From Bacteroides ihuae (GTDB lineage: Bacteria > Bacteroidota > Bacteroidia > Bacteroidales > Bacteroidaceae), in the NCBI RefSeq assembly GCF_900104585.1, contig NZ_FNVX01000006.1, forward strand, positions 930,001 to 994,000: a DNA stretch of 64,000 nucleotides, read 5' to 3'. Both the position numbers and the translations under genes were made by a program. Every line of letters starts with the position of its first letter. Position 1 is the first letter of the stretch. Below are positions 1-7,992 of the stretch, piece by piece. The notes below the pieces were generated by a model. It was not told the origin of the DNA. It ran no database searches and saw nothing but the letters and a program-made list of their open reading frames with translations.

Positions 1-1
1 T

Positions 2-1180
2 ATGCCTTATTACACTGCAGATAGTCTTTTAAGCGATTGGAACAAGCAATACTACACACTCCAATTGCGGACGGCAACCAAACAGTATTGGAACTTTGTT
101 TCTTTTGGTTTGGATTTGCTCTATCAGAATGCCATGGGAGCCAAGCAAAGAGACCCACGTTCAACAAACACGCTATATACCATTAATGTGAAGCCGGGAG
201 CTGTATTCTCATTGGGTGAAAAGCATCACTTGGGATTGAATCTGGAGTATAGCAACTTCAAAGAAGAATCGGATATGGACATTGCAAATTCTTACGTCAA
301 TCAAACGTATTATTACCTTTATGGATTAGGCAAAAGTGTCCAGAAAGTAGGTTCGGGACGTTTCTGCCTATATGATGCCAGCACCATTGGTGGTGGGCTT
401 CAATATAATTATCAGGGAAGTGTCAATTTACTATTCACCACCAACTACTCTATGAAAGTGGAGGATGTGAAAGAAAACTCAAGCACGCCCAAGCTGGACG
501 GAACAACCAGAGACGGATTATTCTCCGCCAACCTGAAAGCTTATACCGACCTTTCAAAGCCCTATTCATCCTTCTTCACAGTGGGTTATAGCGACCGCAA
601 AATTGATGGCATAGAGTACATCAACACTTGGAACAATGCAACCGGAGCAACCGGATGGGTGATTGAATACAAGAGTGTACGCTCTAAATACAAAACTCAA
701 AACGCACAAGCCCAGTACGAGCTGGTGAAGAACAAAGGCGATGAATACAGCTGGAAGGCAGGGGCTACAGTGGGCTACAACAAGAACAAAGACACATATC
801 TCTTGCCTGTATCTCTGAAAGAAAATGAACGACTGGATTACGGAGTAAACGGCAAAGTAAATATTGCTTTGTCCGACAAGTTCACACGGCGTTTGCTGGT
901 AGAGGCTTCTGCTCTGTATAGCAACGGCATGAGCGGAACGTACAGCTACCAAGGGCAACACCCCGAGTATATCGTCGTAACGGGTCTGATGCAGAGCGAT
1001 TTTAATTACTCGATATCCGACTACGGCCAGTTTGCCCTTTCGGCTGCTTACTCGCAACAGATAGATGCTCAGAGCAAAGGCAATCTTTTTGTGAAAGGTA
1101 GCTTTTGCTATCAGAAAGCATACAGCTTTGACTACAACCACCGCTCGTTCTTCAAAGTAAGCTTTGGATGCGAGTTTTAA
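2..1180 (+). CDS. Outer-membrane beta-barrel protein, C-terminal part (DUF6850-like)
   Basis: This is the 3' end of a gene that probably starts before the window, because the frame is open to the edge and no signal peptide is visible. The 392 visible residues are a series of alternating aromatic/polar beta strands and end in a terminal Phe (FGCEF), as expected for a barrel inserted in the outer membrane by the BAM machinery. The family is probably the Bacteroidetes DUF6850 barrels, but that rests on memory. The stop is followed after 34 bases by the start of a secreted peptidase-like protein, so the two are probably co-transcribed. The function is unknown; a transport or surface-anchoring role for the neighbour is only inference. 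Confidence 0.75.
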   Translation: MPYYTADSLLSDWNKQYYTLQLRTATKQYWNFVSFGLDLLYQNAMGAKQRDPRSTNTLYTINVKPGAVFSLGEKHHLGLNLEYSNFKEESDMDIANSYVNQTYYYLYGLGKSVQKVGSGRFCLYDASTIGGGLQYNYQGSVNLLFTTNYSMKVEDVKENSSTPKLDGTTRDGLFSANLKAYTDLSKPYSSFFTVGYSDRKIDGIEYINTWNNATGATGWVIEYKSVRSKYKTQNAQAQYELVKNKGDEYSWKAGATVGYNKNKDTYLLPVSLKENERLDYGVNGKVNIALSDKFTRRLLVEASALYSNGMSGTYSYQGQHPEYIVVTGLMQSDFNYSISDYGQFALSAAYSQQIDAQSKGNLFVKGSFCYQKAYSFDYNHRSFFKVSFGCEF

Positions 1181-1214
1181 ACCAACAAATATGAATCCAT
1201 TAAAACAAGTAAAC

Positions 1215-3419
1215 ATGAAAAAGTCTCTTTTTATACTCCTGTTTTTAGTACAGGCCGTCGGCCTATGGGCCGCACCGGAGGTTATCAAACCCGGCATTCA
1301 ATCCAAAACCTCGTTTGCCATCATCATCGACTCACAGAGTTATGAGAAGGCGAAAGAAGCTGTCAATGCCTATCGGGCTGTGATTGAAAAAGATGGTCTG
1401 GGAACTTATATCATTGTCGACAATTGGCAATCGCCGCAAGACATTCGCAAGATATTGCTCGACTTGTATCAACAGAAGAAGAGTCCGTTGGAAGGGGCTG
1501 TTTTTGTAGGAGACATCCCCATCCCGATGATTCGGGACGGGCAGTTTCTTACCTCGGCCTTCAAGATGGATCAGCGTATGAACTGGAAGCGCTCAAGTAT
1601 CGCTTCAGATCGTTACTATGATGATTTCGACCTCAAGTTCGACTTCCTGAAGAGAGATGAAGACAAACCACTCTATTTCTATTTCTCCCTCACTCCGGAA
1701 TCTCGCCAATATCTCCGTTCAGACATTTACACGGCGCGGATAAAGCCTGTAATTATCGATGGAAAGGATAAATATGAACTATTGAACAAGTATCTCGCCA
1801 AAGTGGTAAAAGAGCGTTCGGAAGAGAACCCCATCAACAACCTTTCTATGATGCGCGGACACGGATATAACTCTCAGGCACGTGAGGCATGGGCCGGCGA
1901 ACAGTTGGCCTTGAGAGAGCAATTCCCCGATTTGTTCAAAACAGGAAACCTTGTTCGCTTCTCCGACTTCGACTCCGAATGGCCGGCCAAGGATTACTAC
2001 CTTAGAGAAGTGCAACGTCCGGATTTGGATATTGTATTGTTTCACCATCATGGTGCCAGCGACACTCAGTATCTGAACGGATACAAGGAAGGAAGCGATC
2101 CGAACACCTCGATTGACAACATTCGTCAATATCTCCGCGGTAAAGTGAGGGAGGCCAAAAGAAAAAAGAAAGATGTAGAAGAGACGATGCAGAACTATAT
2201 GAAGATGTTCGGTGTACCTCGTGAATGGATGACCGATGCTTTTGATTCTGCTAACATCTTAAAAGATTCTCTGCTGGATGCTTCGCTGGATGTGCATTTG
2301 GAGGATTTACATGCCATCAAGCCGAATGCCCGTTTTGTGATGTTCGATGCTTGCTACAATGGATCGTTCTACGAAGATGACTACATAGCGGGAGCTTATA
2401 TCTTCTCTGACGGCAAAACAATCGTTACGCAAGGTAACACCGTGAATGCCATACAAGACAAATGGCCGGATGAATTTATCGGTTTGCTCAATTGTGGCAT
2501 ACGCATCGGACAGTGGCACAAACATGTGCAGTTCCTCGAGACGCACTTAATCGGCGACCCTACATACCGATTTAAGAATCTGGCAGATCCTTCGCTCAAC
2601 ATCAACGAAGCTATCACTCTGCATGCCAAGGACAACAAACTATGGCAAAAATTACAGAAAAGCCCCATTGTGGATGTTCGTTGCATCGCTTTGCGCAAGT
2701 TATATGAGAATCATGATGCGTCACTACCCAAAACGCTGAAAGAAACTTTCAGCAACTCCGGTGCAGGAGTAGAAAGAATGGAGGCCATGCGCTTACTTTT
2801 CTTACTCAATGCTCCCGAGCTGCATGATGTGTTGAAACTTGCTGTGAACGACAGTTATGAACTTGTACGCCGCTTTGCTGTGGAGTATATATCAGAGACC
2901 GGATCGGACGACCTTATACCGGCATTGGTAAACACGTTGCTCAACGACTGGACATCTACGAGAGTGCAATACAAGGCCATGGACGGTGTTAAACTGATGA
3001 ATACAGCTAAAATGGCAGAAGAAATAAAGAAGCAGGCTGCGGAATCCAGCCAGTGGGTAAACAAAGATGCGATAGTAAAAGAGTTGTTAGACAAAGTAGA
3101 AAGGTTGGAAGCAGGAAACAAGAAAGATCTGGATGCTGTAATGGATACAGCTACTTCAAAGAAGGAAAAGATGTTTGCCATCAGATCTTACAGAAATAAT
3201 CCTATTCATGAGATAGCGCCTCAACTCTGTACATTCTCTCTTGACCCGAACAGGGATGCGGAACTTCGGATAGCTGCGATTGAAGCTTTGAGTTGGTTTA
3301 CACATTCATGGCAACAAGATGTGATTATAGCAGCTTGCGACAAACTTATTGCTACAGATAGCAACAAAGATATTGTTCGTCAGGCACAGAAAACAAAAGC
3401 CCGGTTATTGCCGGAGTAA
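1215..3419 (+). CDS. Secreted gingipain-like (clan CD, C25-type) protein with C-terminal HEAT-like repeats
   Basis: A 734-residue exported protein. The start at 1215 is chosen because MKKSLFILLFLVQAVGLWA is a clean signal peptide; the frame also has upstream ATGs at 1164 and 1191. Residues of about 30-455 resemble the caspase-like fold of gingipains. A hydrophobic strand runs into HHHGASD (His about 277-279), a second strand runs into FDACYNGSF (Cys380), and a closing HLIGDPTYRF resembles the GDPsl block at the end of C25 domains. The His and Cys would form the clan CD dyad. Residues of about 480-734 are helical pairs typical of HEAT repeats. Annotation pipelines usually call only the HEAT part. 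Peptidase activity is inferred. It probably forms an operon with the barrel gene upstream. Confidence 0.75.
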   Translation: MKKSLFILLFLVQAVGLWAAPEVIKPGIQSKTSFAIIIDSQSYEKAKEAVNAYRAVIEKDGLGTYIIVDNWQSPQDIRKILLDLYQQKKSPLEGAVFVGDIPIPMIRDGQFLTSAFKMDQRMNWKRSSIASDRYYDDFDLKFDFLKRDEDKPLYFYFSLTPESRQYLRSDIYTARIKPVIIDGKDKYELLNKYLAKVVKERSEENPINNLSMMRGHGYNSQAREAWAGEQLALREQFPDLFKTGNLVRFSDFDSEWPAKDYYLREVQRPDLDIVLFHHHGASDTQYLNGYKEGSDPNTSIDNIRQYLRGKVREAKRKKKDVEETMQNYMKMFGVPREWMTDAFDSANILKDSLLDASLDVHLEDLHAIKPNARFVMFDACYNGSFYEDDYIAGAYIFSDGKTIVTQGNTVNAIQDKWPDEFIGLLNCGIRIGQWHKHVQFLETHLIGDPTYRFKNLADPSLNINEAITLHAKDNKLWQKLQKSPIVDVRCIALRKLYENHDASLPKTLKETFSNSGAGVERMEAMRLLFLLNAPELHDVLKLAVNDSYELVRRFAVEYISETGSDDLIPALVNTLLNDWTSTRVQYKAMDGVKLMNTAKMAEEIKKQAAESSQWVNKDAIVKELLDKVERLEAGNKKDLDAVMDTATSKKEKMFAIRSYRNNPIHEIAPQLCTFSLDPNRDAELRIAAIEALSWFTHSWQQDVIIAACDKLIATDSNKDIVRQAQKTKARLLPE

Positions 3420-3435
3420 TTTTTCATTGAATACG

Positions 3436-3475
3436 AAAAAGGGGGTTGTCCAAAAGTCCGGACAACCCCCTTTTC
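3436..3475. terminator. Bidirectional rho-independent terminator
   Basis: A perfect 11-bp stem (GGGGGTTGTCC with GGACAACCCCC) is preceded by an A-run and followed by TTTT. It can therefore stop transcription from both the peptidase-like gene on the left (+) and the smalltalk/HU cluster on the right (-). Confidence 0.9.
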
Positions 3476-3492
3476 ATTCTATCACTACGCTT

Positions 3493-3585
3493 TTATGCCA
3501 TGGCGTTGGCACCCAAAGCACCCAACACTGCCGATCCTACGGCAATGACAACTTTCAAAATCACATTCCAATTAAGTTTTTTCAT
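3493..3585 (-). CDS. Smalltalk protein (30 aa)
   Basis: A 30-codon ORF too short for ordinary gene calling. The product begins MKKLNWNVILKVVIAVGSAV and ends in a Gly/Ala-rich hydrophobic stretch. The MKK(L/I)NW...IL(K/Q)VVI pattern with one transmembrane-like segment is that of the 'smalltalk' proteins found near HU-like genes in Bacteroides. The start ATG is at 3585 and the stop at 3493, just before the shared terminator. The function of the family is unknown. It lies downstream of, and on the same strand as, the HU-like gene. Confidence 0.8.
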   Translation of the reverse strand: MKKLNWNVILKVVIAVGSAVLGALGANAMA

Positions 3586-3610
3586 TGTTTTTCGTTTTTT
3601 TGTTGGAGAA

Positions 3611-3626
3611 GCAGCCTCGAGGCTGC
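3611..3626. repeat. 16-bp perfect palindrome
   Basis: GCAGCCTCGAGGCTGC is fully self-complementary. It lies 25 bases upstream of the smalltalk start and just after two small ORFs on the - strand. It could be a hairpin in the HU/smalltalk transcript or a dimeric protein site. No T-run follows it. Confidence 0.6.
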
Positions 3627-3649
3627 CTGTTCCTGTTATTCATCTTAAG

Positions 3650-3766
3650 TTATACTCTCACCTTTTGCGACTTAGAAAGAGGACTAGGCGGGCAATCATA
3701 TTCAATGGAAAGCAAAACGGGATTATCGACGATACTCGCAAAGAGTATCCTAGACTCAGCAATCAT
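3650..3766 (-). CDS. Possible overlapping 38-codon ORF
   Basis: The ATG at 3766 overlaps the stop region of the 73-aa ORF and the frame runs to a TAA at 3650. Its C-terminal half reads SIEYDCPPSPLSKSQKVRV, and the SIEYDC piece echoes SAEYDC at the end of the upstream ORF. It may be a translationally coupled micro-protein or the old end of a duplicated or frameshifted gene. There is no independent support. Confidence 0.25.
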   Translation of the reverse strand: MIAESRILFASIVDNPVLLSIEYDCPPSPLSKSQKVRV

Positions 3767-3977
3767 ATTCAGCGGAAGGAGTCGATGATTCCTCTTGCTC
3801 CACTTCGAGAGCTATATGCCTTAACCAGGTTAGTTCCTCCTCTACCACATCCATTGCCTCATCTAGTGTATCTACCTGATAGTACCGAAGAATATAAGCC
3901 AGTTCGGCTTCCAAACCCGACCATTTCAGTCGCTCATAGTCCACTACTCCCATCTTATTACATTCATGCAGATACAT
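3756..3977 (-). CDS. Small hypothetical protein (73 aa)
   Basis: A 73-codon ORF between the HU-like gene and smalltalk, on the same strand. The product is acidic and amphipathic, reading as two helices (about residues 18-35 and 37-63, with VVEEELTWLRHIALEVEQEE). The composition looks like a real protein rather than a shadow, and no better ORF occupies the opposite strand. The start could be the first ATG or Met9 (MGVVDYERL). Its last codons overlap a further 38-codon ORF (3650-3766, -). I do not recognise a family. Confidence 0.5.
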   Translation of the reverse strand: MYLHECNKMGVVDYERLKWSGLEAELAYILRYYQVDTLDEAMDVVEEELTWLRHIALEVEQEESSTPSAEYDC

Positions 3978-4061
3978 TATTCGTATCCTGCCTCATTCAT
4001 CTTTGTCGATGGAAAGGAATCATCCGCAAGAAATTTCTCATTTCGGATGATTCCGATCGTG

Positions 4062-4550
4062 TTAAGCAGTGGGATCTTTCGGCTTATCGCCACCAGCATC
4101 ACTACTTCCTCCATTCGAAGCAGTACCCTCACCTTTGATGTAAAAGAGGACATTATTGGCACTTCCACGGGTGGTAGCCGTGGTGTCATTGGCCAAACGG
4201 AGAGAATTATCTACTGCAAAGCGGATATTCACCCGTTTGATATTCTTCACCGTGCAATCCTTCTCCACAGCCGTACCGGTGCTGCTAAAGGTGATGTAGA
4301 ACGTTCCGAGGCCATCTACTTTTACCTTGTTGCCCTCAGTGAGGACTTTCTTTAACTGCCGTACAAACGACTGCATAGTGTGCTTCACATCTTCGGCAGA
4401 GAGTGATCCGGAAGTCTCGATGTCTTGAGCGATACTTTCGATGGTAGCCACTTTGGAACTTCCCGACTCCTGCCTGAGGAAGTAAAGCTTGGGCGATGTC
4501 TTATCGCTCAGCAATTTGTTGCGCTGATAGCGCTTTACAGGTACTGACAT
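4062..4550 (-). CDS. HU-like DNA-binding protein (HU-related family)
   Basis: A 162-residue protein. Residues 1-125 follow the Bacteroidales HU-related pattern: an N-terminal segment (MSVPVKRYQRNKL) ahead of the HU fold, helices with SIAQDIETSGSLSAEDVKHTM, and the beta region GNKVKVDGLGTFYITF. The last 30 residues are a Gly/Ser/Asp-rich tail (GGSSDAGGDKPKDP), which is common in this subgroup. It would bind DNA without strong sequence preference in the nucleoid. A TACCTTTG -7 box lies about 110 bases upstream, leaving a long leader of about 100 nt. Small ORFs and smalltalk follow on the same strand. Confidence 0.88.
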   Translation of the reverse strand: MSVPVKRYQRNKLLSDKTSPKLYFLRQESGSSKVATIESIAQDIETSGSLSAEDVKHTMQSFVRQLKKVLTEGNKVKVDGLGTFYITFSSTGTAVEKDCTVKNIKRVNIRFAVDNSLRLANDTTATTRGSANNVLFYIKGEGTASNGGSSDAGGDKPKDPTA

Positions 4551-4657
4551 ACTTGTTGCTGTTTTTAATTGTGATACAATACTGTTTATTCCGAAGAGAG
4601 CAGAGAAATAATACTTCGCAGGCCTGCAAAAGAAGTGCTTTCCCTATCTCTTCCTTG

Positions 4658-4665
4658 CAAAGGTA
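4658..4665 (-). promoter_or_regulatory. Bacteroides -7 box for the HU-like gene
   Basis: The minus strand reads TACCTTTG, matching the Bacteroides -7 consensus TAnnTTTG. No clear TTTG -33 was found. Transcription would start near 4651, giving a leader of about 100 nt. Confidence 0.5.
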
Positions 4666-4783
4666 ACACAAGCCGTTGTCGCGTTTCGGGCCTATACGGA
4701 GATGGGTGGAGACAAAAAGGCATAAAGGTAAATAAAGCTATCAAAAAGTTTTCTTTAAAAGGATAGCTTATGACTAATAACAA

Positions 4784-4822
4784 GAGCGGCAACCTAATAA
4801 ATAAGTTGCCGCTCCTGTTTTA
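4784..4822. terminator. Hairpin terminator
   Basis: A 10-bp stem, GAGCGGCAAC pairing with GTTGCCGCTC, sits 14 bases beyond the stop of the 82-aa gene on the - strand. The better T-run (CTGTTTT) is on the + side, so direction is uncertain. It probably ends the 82-aa gene. Confidence 0.6.
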
Positions 4823-4835
4823 ATCATTAAAGAAA

Positions 4836-5084
4836 TTACAGAATCTTGTGGACAATGGAATATTCATTCTCCAATTCCCAGCCACGAATGGCTATGCTTT
4901 TCTGTTTCTCATTAGGCTCTTTAGTCCATGTCACTGTCAATTCACCTTTATGGTCTTCCAATTCACTAATGATTAATGGCTCACCTTTACTAGCAAATTC
5001 TTTTGCTAAAAAGCAAGAAACTCTTGAAAGTCTTTCAAGCCTGAAAAGTTCGTCGTCTCGTTCAATCGATAATTTAATTACCAT
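4836..5084 (-). CDS. Hypothetical protein (82 aa)
   Basis: An 82-residue cytoplasmic-looking protein (MVIKLSIERDDELFRLERL...) with no signal peptide. The pattern suggests a small alpha+beta protein. It has its own good promoter (TTG-N19-TATATTTG, -7 at 5114-5107) and a terminator hairpin just downstream, so it is likely a real single-gene unit. I do not recognise the family. Confidence 0.65.
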   Translation of the reverse strand: MVIKLSIERDDELFRLERLSRVSCFLAKEFASKGEPLIISELEDHKGELTVTWTKEPNEKQKSIAIRGWELENEYSIVHKIL

Positions 5085-5106
5085 TTTCCTTTTATTTTAA
5101 TACATT

Positions 5107-5136
5107 CAAATATACAGATTATTATCTAAAATGCAA
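5107..5136 (-). promoter_or_regulatory. Promoter of the 82-aa gene
   Basis: On the minus strand TTG is followed by 19 bases and TATATTTG, close to the Bacteroides -33/-7 consensus. Transcription would start near 5100, 16 bases before the ATG. Confidence 0.6.
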
Positions 5137-5235
5137 TTAAAAATCACTTTTTCCTATTTTTACCAATGTAATTAATCAATTGATCATTTGTCTGTCAGCC
5201 GATTATTTTGTATCTTTAAGCAAATAAAAACAACG

Positions 5236-5469
5236 ATGAGTACAATAAACGAAGAGAAACCTTTCCGCATACAGAGCTACGGAAAATCAGAATTGGCGGC
5301 ATTCTATCTACCAAATATCACCCGAAAAAGTGCAGCCGACACGCTGAAACGGTGGATAAGCAAGATACCCGGACTGAACAATGCATTGCAACAAGCCGGA
5401 TTACTATCCGCAGACAGATATACTCCGCTGCAAGTGCAACTCATTGTAAATGCATTGGGGGAACCTTAA
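5236..5469 (+). CDS. DUF4248 domain protein
   Basis: A 77-residue protein starting at the ATG at 5236; the longer frame from 5188 has no support. The sequence matches the pattern of Bacteroidales DUF4248 proteins: RIQSYGKSELAAFYLPN near the N-terminus, a central LKRWI, then YTPLQVQLIVNALGEP at the end. The fold looks helical and resembles a small DNA-binding module, but the function of the family is unknown. Such proteins often occur near HU-like genes, as here. Confidence 0.82.
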   Translation: MSTINEEKPFRIQSYGKSELAAFYLPNITRKSAADTLKRWISKIPGLNNALQQAGLLSADRYTPLQVQLIVNALGEP

Positions 5470-5523
5470 AGCCAAACGACCAAGGTTCCCCCACACACAG
5501 AAACAAATCAAGAAAAGCAATTG

Positions 5524-7824
5524 CTATAGAGAAGGAAATTCGCTACGCAGCAGTTTTGCCGCATCAACCATTCTGATTAAAGACTCCTTCGTCTCCGCCC
5601 ATCCTCTGGTCTTCAAACCGCAGTCAGGGTTTACCCACAAACGCTCGGGAGGAAGAACCTCTAACGCTTTCTTCAACAAAGCCACAATTTCATGCTGAGA
5701 AGGCGTACGCGGAGAGTGTATGTCGTACACTCCGGGCCCTATTTCATTGGGATACTTGAATTTCACAAAAGCATCGAGCAACTCCATTTGCGAACGAGAA
5801 CATTCGATCGTTATCACATCCGCATCCATCCTGGCGATGTGCTCAATGATGTCATTGAACTCAGAATAGCACATGTGCGTATGAATCTGAGTGGCATCGT
5901 CAACTCCACTCGAAGAGATGCAGAAGCTCCTCACCGCCCAGTCCAGGTAAGCCTTCCAGTTGCCTCTGCGAAGCGGAAGTCCCTCCCTGATGGCAGGCTC
6001 GTCTATCTGAATGATTTTAATGCCCGCCTTCTCCAAGTCGCACACCTCATCACGAATAGCCAGGGCTATCTGTCGGCAGGTTTCAGAACGCTCCTGATCA
6101 TTGCGGACAAACGACCACTGCAAGATGGTAACCGGCCCCGTCAACATGCCTTTCACATATTTGGAAGAGAGCGATTGCGCATAAACCGCCCAATCCACCG
6201 TCATCGGATGAGGCCTGTGCACGTCTCCGTAAATGATGGGAGGCTTCACACATCTCGAACCGTAACTCTGCACCCATCCGTTTTGTGAGAAAGTAAATCC
6301 GGCTAACTGCTCGCCAAAATACTCCACCATATCGTTGCGTTCAAACTCCCCGTGAACCAATACATCCAGTCCGACAGACTCCTGCCACTCTATGGCCTTT
6401 TTCGTTTCTGCTTGCAACAAATGTTTGTAGTCGGCGGCAGAAAAGAGTCCTTTCTTAAACTTAGCACGCCATGAACGAACATCCGCCGTCTGCGGAAAAG
6501 AACCAATCGTGGTAGTCGGAAACAGCGGCAGATTGAGTACCTTGTGCTGCAAAGCCGCTCTTATGGGGAAAGGACTCTTCCGGCTCGTATCCTTATCGGT
6601 TACAGCAGCACTACGTTGCTTCACCTCCCGGTTGTGAATCAGCAAAGAGGTCTTTTTATGCGCTATGGCAAATTTGTTAGCCTCCAGCTTCAACCGAGCT
6701 TCATCAGAAAAATTACCATCCGAAAGGATTCTCAGAGTCGACACCTCATCCACCTTTTGCTTGGCATAAGCCATCCATTGTTTCATTTCGGGAGTAAGAA
6801 CATCCTCCTTGGTCTCCAAATCCAAATCATAAGGCACGTGCAGAAAAGAACAAGAAGCTGCCACAAAAACACGTTCCGAACCCAGAGCATCTGCCGCCTT
6901 CTTTATTACTTCCAGAGACTGCGTAAAGTCATTCTTCCAGATATTACGCCCGTCCACAATGCCCAGCGATAAGCTCATCTCAGCAGGCAATTGTGCCAAG
7001 ACATCACCCAACTGTTCGGGACAACGCACCAAATCAATGTGCAAAGCATCCACATCCAAAGAAGTGGCCAGTGAAGTATTCTCGTTCAATCCGTCGAAAT
7101 AGGTAGCCACCATTATCTTCAAGCGACATACCTGCCTGAGATGTCGGTACACGTTCACATACTCTGCTTTTGTCTTTTTGTCTATATCCAGTGCCAGAAA
7201 GGGTTCGTCCATCTGCACCCATTCCGCACCTTCATTTTCGAGCGATTTGAGTATCTGAACATAGACAGGCAAAAGCCTCTCCAGCAAAGAGAGACGATCA
7301 AAACCACCCTCTTTCTCCTTGCCCAGCAGAAGATAAGAGATAGGGCCTGAAATCACCGGTTTAGTTTTGATGCCCAGTCTTTTTGCCTCTTTATATTCTT
7401 CCAAAGGTTTATTGTAGTACAAAGAGAACTGCTGGTCTTTCGTAAATTCGGGCACAATATAATGATAGTTCGTATCAAACCATTTGGTCATTTCCATGGC
7501 AATAACATCCTGCCCCTCATTCTGAAAACCACGTGCCATAGCGAAATACAGATTCAGTCTATTGCCCGCCAAAGCCTCATAGCGTGAAGGAACGGCACCC
7601 ACAGTGAGCGTCATATCGAGAATGTGATCATACAAAGAGAAGTCATTCGACGGAATCAGATCGATCCCGTTTTCTTTCTGCAAGCTCCAGTTCCGCTTTC
7701 TGATGGCAGCGCCCTCCTCTAAAAGCCCTTCGGCTGAGATGCTGCCTGACCAATAGTTTTCGCAAGCCTTCTTCAGCTCACGATGATTACCAACTCTCGG
7801 GTAACCCAGAATGTTTGTACGCAT
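5524..7824 (-). CDS. metE: Cobalamin-independent methionine synthase
   Basis: A 766-residue enzyme that moves the methyl group of 5-methyltetrahydropteroyltri-L-glutamate to homocysteine, the last step of methionine synthesis, in the cytoplasm. The length is that of full MetE: two (beta/alpha)8 barrels, with the N-terminal half at about 1-400 and the catalytic half at about 430-766. Visible zinc-site motifs are HTHMC (His650, Cys652) and NPDCGLKTRG (Cys735). It diverges from an Lrp/AsnC regulator gene across 168 bases, each gene having its own -7 box. Control of metE by that regulator or by methionine is plausible but inferred. Confidence 0.97.
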   Translation of the reverse strand: MRTNILGYPRVGNHRELKKACENYWSGSISAEGLLEEGAAIRKRNWSLQKENGIDLIPSNDFSLYDHILDMTLTVGAVPSRYEALAGNRLNLYFAMARGFQNEGQDVIAMEMTKWFDTNYHYIVPEFTKDQQFSLYYNKPLEEYKEAKRLGIKTKPVISGPISYLLLGKEKEGGFDRLSLLERLLPVYVQILKSLENEGAEWVQMDEPFLALDIDKKTKAEYVNVYRHLRQVCRLKIMVATYFDGLNENTSLATSLDVDALHIDLVRCPEQLGDVLAQLPAEMSLSLGIVDGRNIWKNDFTQSLEVIKKAADALGSERVFVAASCSFLHVPYDLDLETKEDVLTPEMKQWMAYAKQKVDEVSTLRILSDGNFSDEARLKLEANKFAIAHKKTSLLIHNREVKQRSAAVTDKDTSRKSPFPIRAALQHKVLNLPLFPTTTIGSFPQTADVRSWRAKFKKGLFSAADYKHLLQAETKKAIEWQESVGLDVLVHGEFERNDMVEYFGEQLAGFTFSQNGWVQSYGSRCVKPPIIYGDVHRPHPMTVDWAVYAQSLSSKYVKGMLTGPVTILQWSFVRNDQERSETCRQIALAIRDEVCDLEKAGIKIIQIDEPAIREGLPLRRGNWKAYLDWAVRSFCISSSGVDDATQIHTHMCYSEFNDIIEHIARMDADVITIECSRSQMELLDAFVKFKYPNEIGPGVYDIHSPRTPSQHEIVALLKKALEVLPPERLWVNPDCGLKTRGWAETKESLIRMVDAAKLLRSEFPSL

Positions 7825-7860
7825 ATTCTTTATTACATTTATTTAGATGATTAATGAGAG

Positions 7861-7868
7861 CAAATGTA
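7861..7868 (-). promoter_or_regulatory. metE -7 box
   Basis: The minus strand reads TACATTTG (TAnnTTTG). It lies 36 bases before the metE ATG, giving a leader of about 30 nt. No TTTG -33 is visible, so activation may be needed. Confidence 0.55.
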
Positions 7869-7919
7869 ACTATTTAGAGTTTATACCTACACATCAACTA
7901 AAATATAGGATATTAATTC

Positions 7920-7927
7920 TATATTTG
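7920..7927 (+). promoter_or_regulatory. Lrp/AsnC gene -7 box
   Basis: TATATTTG matches TAnnTTTG. It lies 65 bases before the regulator ATG and 52 bases from the divergent metE box, so one bound regulator could affect both promoters. Confidence 0.55.
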
Positions 7928-7992
7928 CCACATCAACCAGATGAATACGCTATAAAGCAGCTTTAATTCGTCGCTAATCAGAATAATTATCT

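Noticed and set aside
566-1297. 243-codon frame on the - strand
   Set aside because: It is antisense to the barrel gene and overlaps the start of the peptidase-like gene; composition is that of a shadow frame.
3446-4138. 230-codon frame on the + strand
   Set aside because: It runs antisense through the terminator, smalltalk, the 73-aa ORF and the HU-like gene; the product has no domain pattern.
5692-6288. 198-codon frame on the + strand
   Set aside because: It is antisense to metE, whose motifs on the other strand are clear.
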